Shown here: positions 62,851 through 64,000 of the stretch, piece by piece | Layout: the number at the start of each line of letters is the position of its first letter | Position numbering within the stretch: the stretch's first letter is position 1 | The notes under the pieces: model-generated | Databases searched by the model: none | What the model saw: only the letters and a program-made list of their open reading frames with translations | What the model was told of the DNA's origin: nothing | Made by a program: the position numbers and the translations under genes | Assembly (NCBI GenBank): GCA_964057225.1 | Contig: OZ059895.1 | Coordinates: 21,028,688 to 21,092,687, forward strand | Source: Auanema rhodensis | Lineage: Eukaryota; Nematoda; Chromadorea; Rhabditida; Rhabditidae | Reading direction: 5' to 3' | Length of the DNA stretch: 64,000 nt

Positions 62851-64000
62851 AGTCTAAAAACAAATTTTTATTATTATTGGTGCATGGTAACCATGACTTT
62901 GAAATTTACGTGATCTTTAATTTATGCTAATTAAGTGTACACATGATGTGCACTTGGTATGTAACTCGCTTTACGTCAAAGATAAAGAGATACGGTTTTT
63001 AAAATTAGATTCCCCATTTCCATGTTAGTCTAAAAACAAATTTTTATTGATATTGGTGCATGGCAACCATGACTTTAAAATTTACGTGAACTTAAATTTA
63101 TGCTAATTAAGTGTACACATGTTGTGCACTTGGTATGTAACTCGCTTCACGTCAAAGATAAAGAGATGCGGTTTTCAAAATTAGATTCCCCATGTCCATA
63201 TTAGTCTAAAAACAAATTTTTATTAATATTGGTGCATGGTAACCATGACTTTGAAATTTACGTGAACTTTAATTTATGCTAATTAAGTGAACACATGATG
63301 TGCACTTGGTATGTAACTCGCTTCACGTCAAAGATAAAGAGATGCGGTTTTCAAAATTAGATTCCCCATGTCCATATTAGTCTAAAAACAAATTTTTATT
63401 AATATTGGTGCATGGTAACCATGACTTTGAAATTTACGTGAACTTTAATTTATGCTAATTAAGTGTGCACATGATGTGCACTTGGTATGTAACTCGCTTC
63501 ACGTGAAAGATGAAGAGATGCGGTTTTCAAAATTAGATTCCTCATGTCCATATTAGTCTAAAAACGAATTTTTATTGATATTGGTGCATGGTAACCATGA
63601 CTTTGAAATTTACGTGAACTTTAATTTATGCTAATTAAGTGTACACATGATGTGCACTTGGTATGTAACTCGCTTCATGTGAAAGATGAAGAGATGCGGT
63701 TTTCAAAATTAGATTCCTCATGTCCATATTAGTCTAAAAACGAATTTTTATTAATATTGGTGCATGGTAACCATGACTTTGAAATTTACGTGAACTTTAA
63801 TTTATGCTAATTAAGTGTACACATGATGTGCACTTGGTATGCAACTCGCTTCACGTGAAAGATGAAGAGATGCGGTTTTCAAAATTAGATTCCCCATGTC
63901 CATATTAGTCTAAAAACAAATTTTTATTAATATTGGTGCATGGTAACCATGACTTTGAAATTTACGTGTACTTCAATTTATGCTAATTAAGTGTACACGT
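62850..64000. repeat. Diverged monomers, possible approach to array edge
   Basis: About ten substitutions not seen elsewhere fall in 1.1 kb: 62874 (TTATTATT), 62914 (GTGATC), 62992 (GATACGG), 63122 (ATGTTGTG), 63290 (AGTGAACAC), 63467 (GTGTGCAC), 63678 (TCATGTG), 63842 (ATGCAAC), 63969 (GTGTAC), and 63000 (TTTTT, otherwise rare). Most earlier stretches of this length have zero to three. Several hit the dyads, for example GTGTACAC at 63290 and 63467 and TTCACGTGAA at 63678. Confidence 0.75.
63884..64000. repeat. Partial monomer at right edge
   Basis: The first 117 bases of a monomer, cut by the window end within GTGTACACGT. It belongs to the CATGTCC/ATTAAT subtype with CTTCAATTT and ACACGT. 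The array continues beyond the window. Confidence 0.97.

Larger units (their letters stand above)
1..64000. repeat. Satellite array, 176-bp monomer, all head to tail
   Basis: The window is a continuous tandem array of a 176-bp monomer. With the monomer start set at ATTAG, starts fall at 172, 348, 524, 700 and so on to 63884, giving 362 complete copies plus two partial ones. No copy is inverted and nothing interrupts the array. Copies differ at a limited set of recurring positions, such as ATTGAT/ATTAAT, GTAACC/GCAACC, CTAATT/CTTATT, ACATGATG/ACGTGATG, CACGTG/CACGTC and CATGTCC/CATTTCC. Variation is therefore mostly shared subtypes rather than random decay. Only frequent unequal exchange or conversion keeps a satellite this uniform. 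Size and base composition suit a centromeric, pericentromeric or subtelomeric satellite, most likely from a plant; that is inference. I cannot match it to a named family. No stretch over 300 bases is free of the repeat. Confidence 0.99.

Noticed and set aside
1-64000. Open reading frames across the repeats
   Set aside because: A 176-bp unit shifts the frame by two bases per copy, and every monomer contains several stops in all frames (TAA and TAG abound). Any apparent ORF is a by-product of the repeat; there is no start context, codon bias or protein similarity I can see.
1-64000. CRISPR array
   Set aside because: The repeated unit is 176 bp with no unique spacers. Both the conserved and the variable parts belong to one tandem monomer.
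1-64000. Telomeric or microsatellite blocks
   Set aside because: No run of TTTAGGG, TTAGGG or any short-motif repeat beyond the A/T runs of the monomer.

Overview
The whole 64 kb window is one uninterrupted satellite DNA array. A 176-bp, AT-rich monomer (57 G+C of 176 in the commonest form, about 32%) is repeated head to tail, always in the same orientation, from the first base to the last. Setting the monomer start at its ATTAG, complete monomers run from 172 to 63883, a span of 63,712 bp or exactly 362 x 176. A truncated monomer lies at each edge (1-171 and 63884-64000). I found no gene, RNA gene, transposon, CRISPR array or other non-satellite sequence. The mean length is a useful self-check: I located 14 three-base insertions and 42 one-base deletions by eye, and they cancel exactly.

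The organism must be a eukaryote with large, highly homogenised tandem arrays, as at centromeres, pericentromeres or subtelomeres. Monomer length near a nucleosome repeat, low GC and a CAAAA motif at the only length-variable site fit plant centromere-type satellites best. I do not recognise the sequence as a named family, and an animal origin is not excluded.

The real content is the multi-level higher-order structure, read by tracking rare monomer variants. Region 0.4-4.1 kb carries 11-monomer (1,939 bp) and 9-monomer (1,584 bp) duplications. At 4.75-5.28 kb a single monomer is repeated three times almost unchanged. At 7.7-10.6 kb an 8-monomer unit (1,408 bp) stands in tandem. From 11.5 to 35.6 kb a 42-monomer unit (about 7.39 kb) is present in three successive versions (offsets 7,392 and 7,384 bp); inside it lie 8-monomer (1,408 bp) and 17-monomer (2,989 bp) tandem duplications. 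At 33-42.4 kb a 32-monomer offset (5,631 bp) takes over. At 41-45.6 kb there is a clean 13-monomer tandem (2,292 bp), at 43.9-51.3 kb a 22-monomer one (3,875 bp), and at 47.7-56.5 kb a 40-monomer offset copy (7,039 bp). From 57 to 62.9 kb the style changes to short 2-, 5-, 7- and 8-monomer periods around a GTAATTCGC/AAGTC dimer. The last 1.1 kb carries many private substitutions, as expected near an array edge.

Together this looks like a young, actively expanding array. Blocks of 1 to 42 monomers were duplicated in tandem and later overwritten by patchwork copying, some of it between non-adjacent blocks. Block boundaries below are placed by eye to about one monomer; offsets come from exact marker positions.
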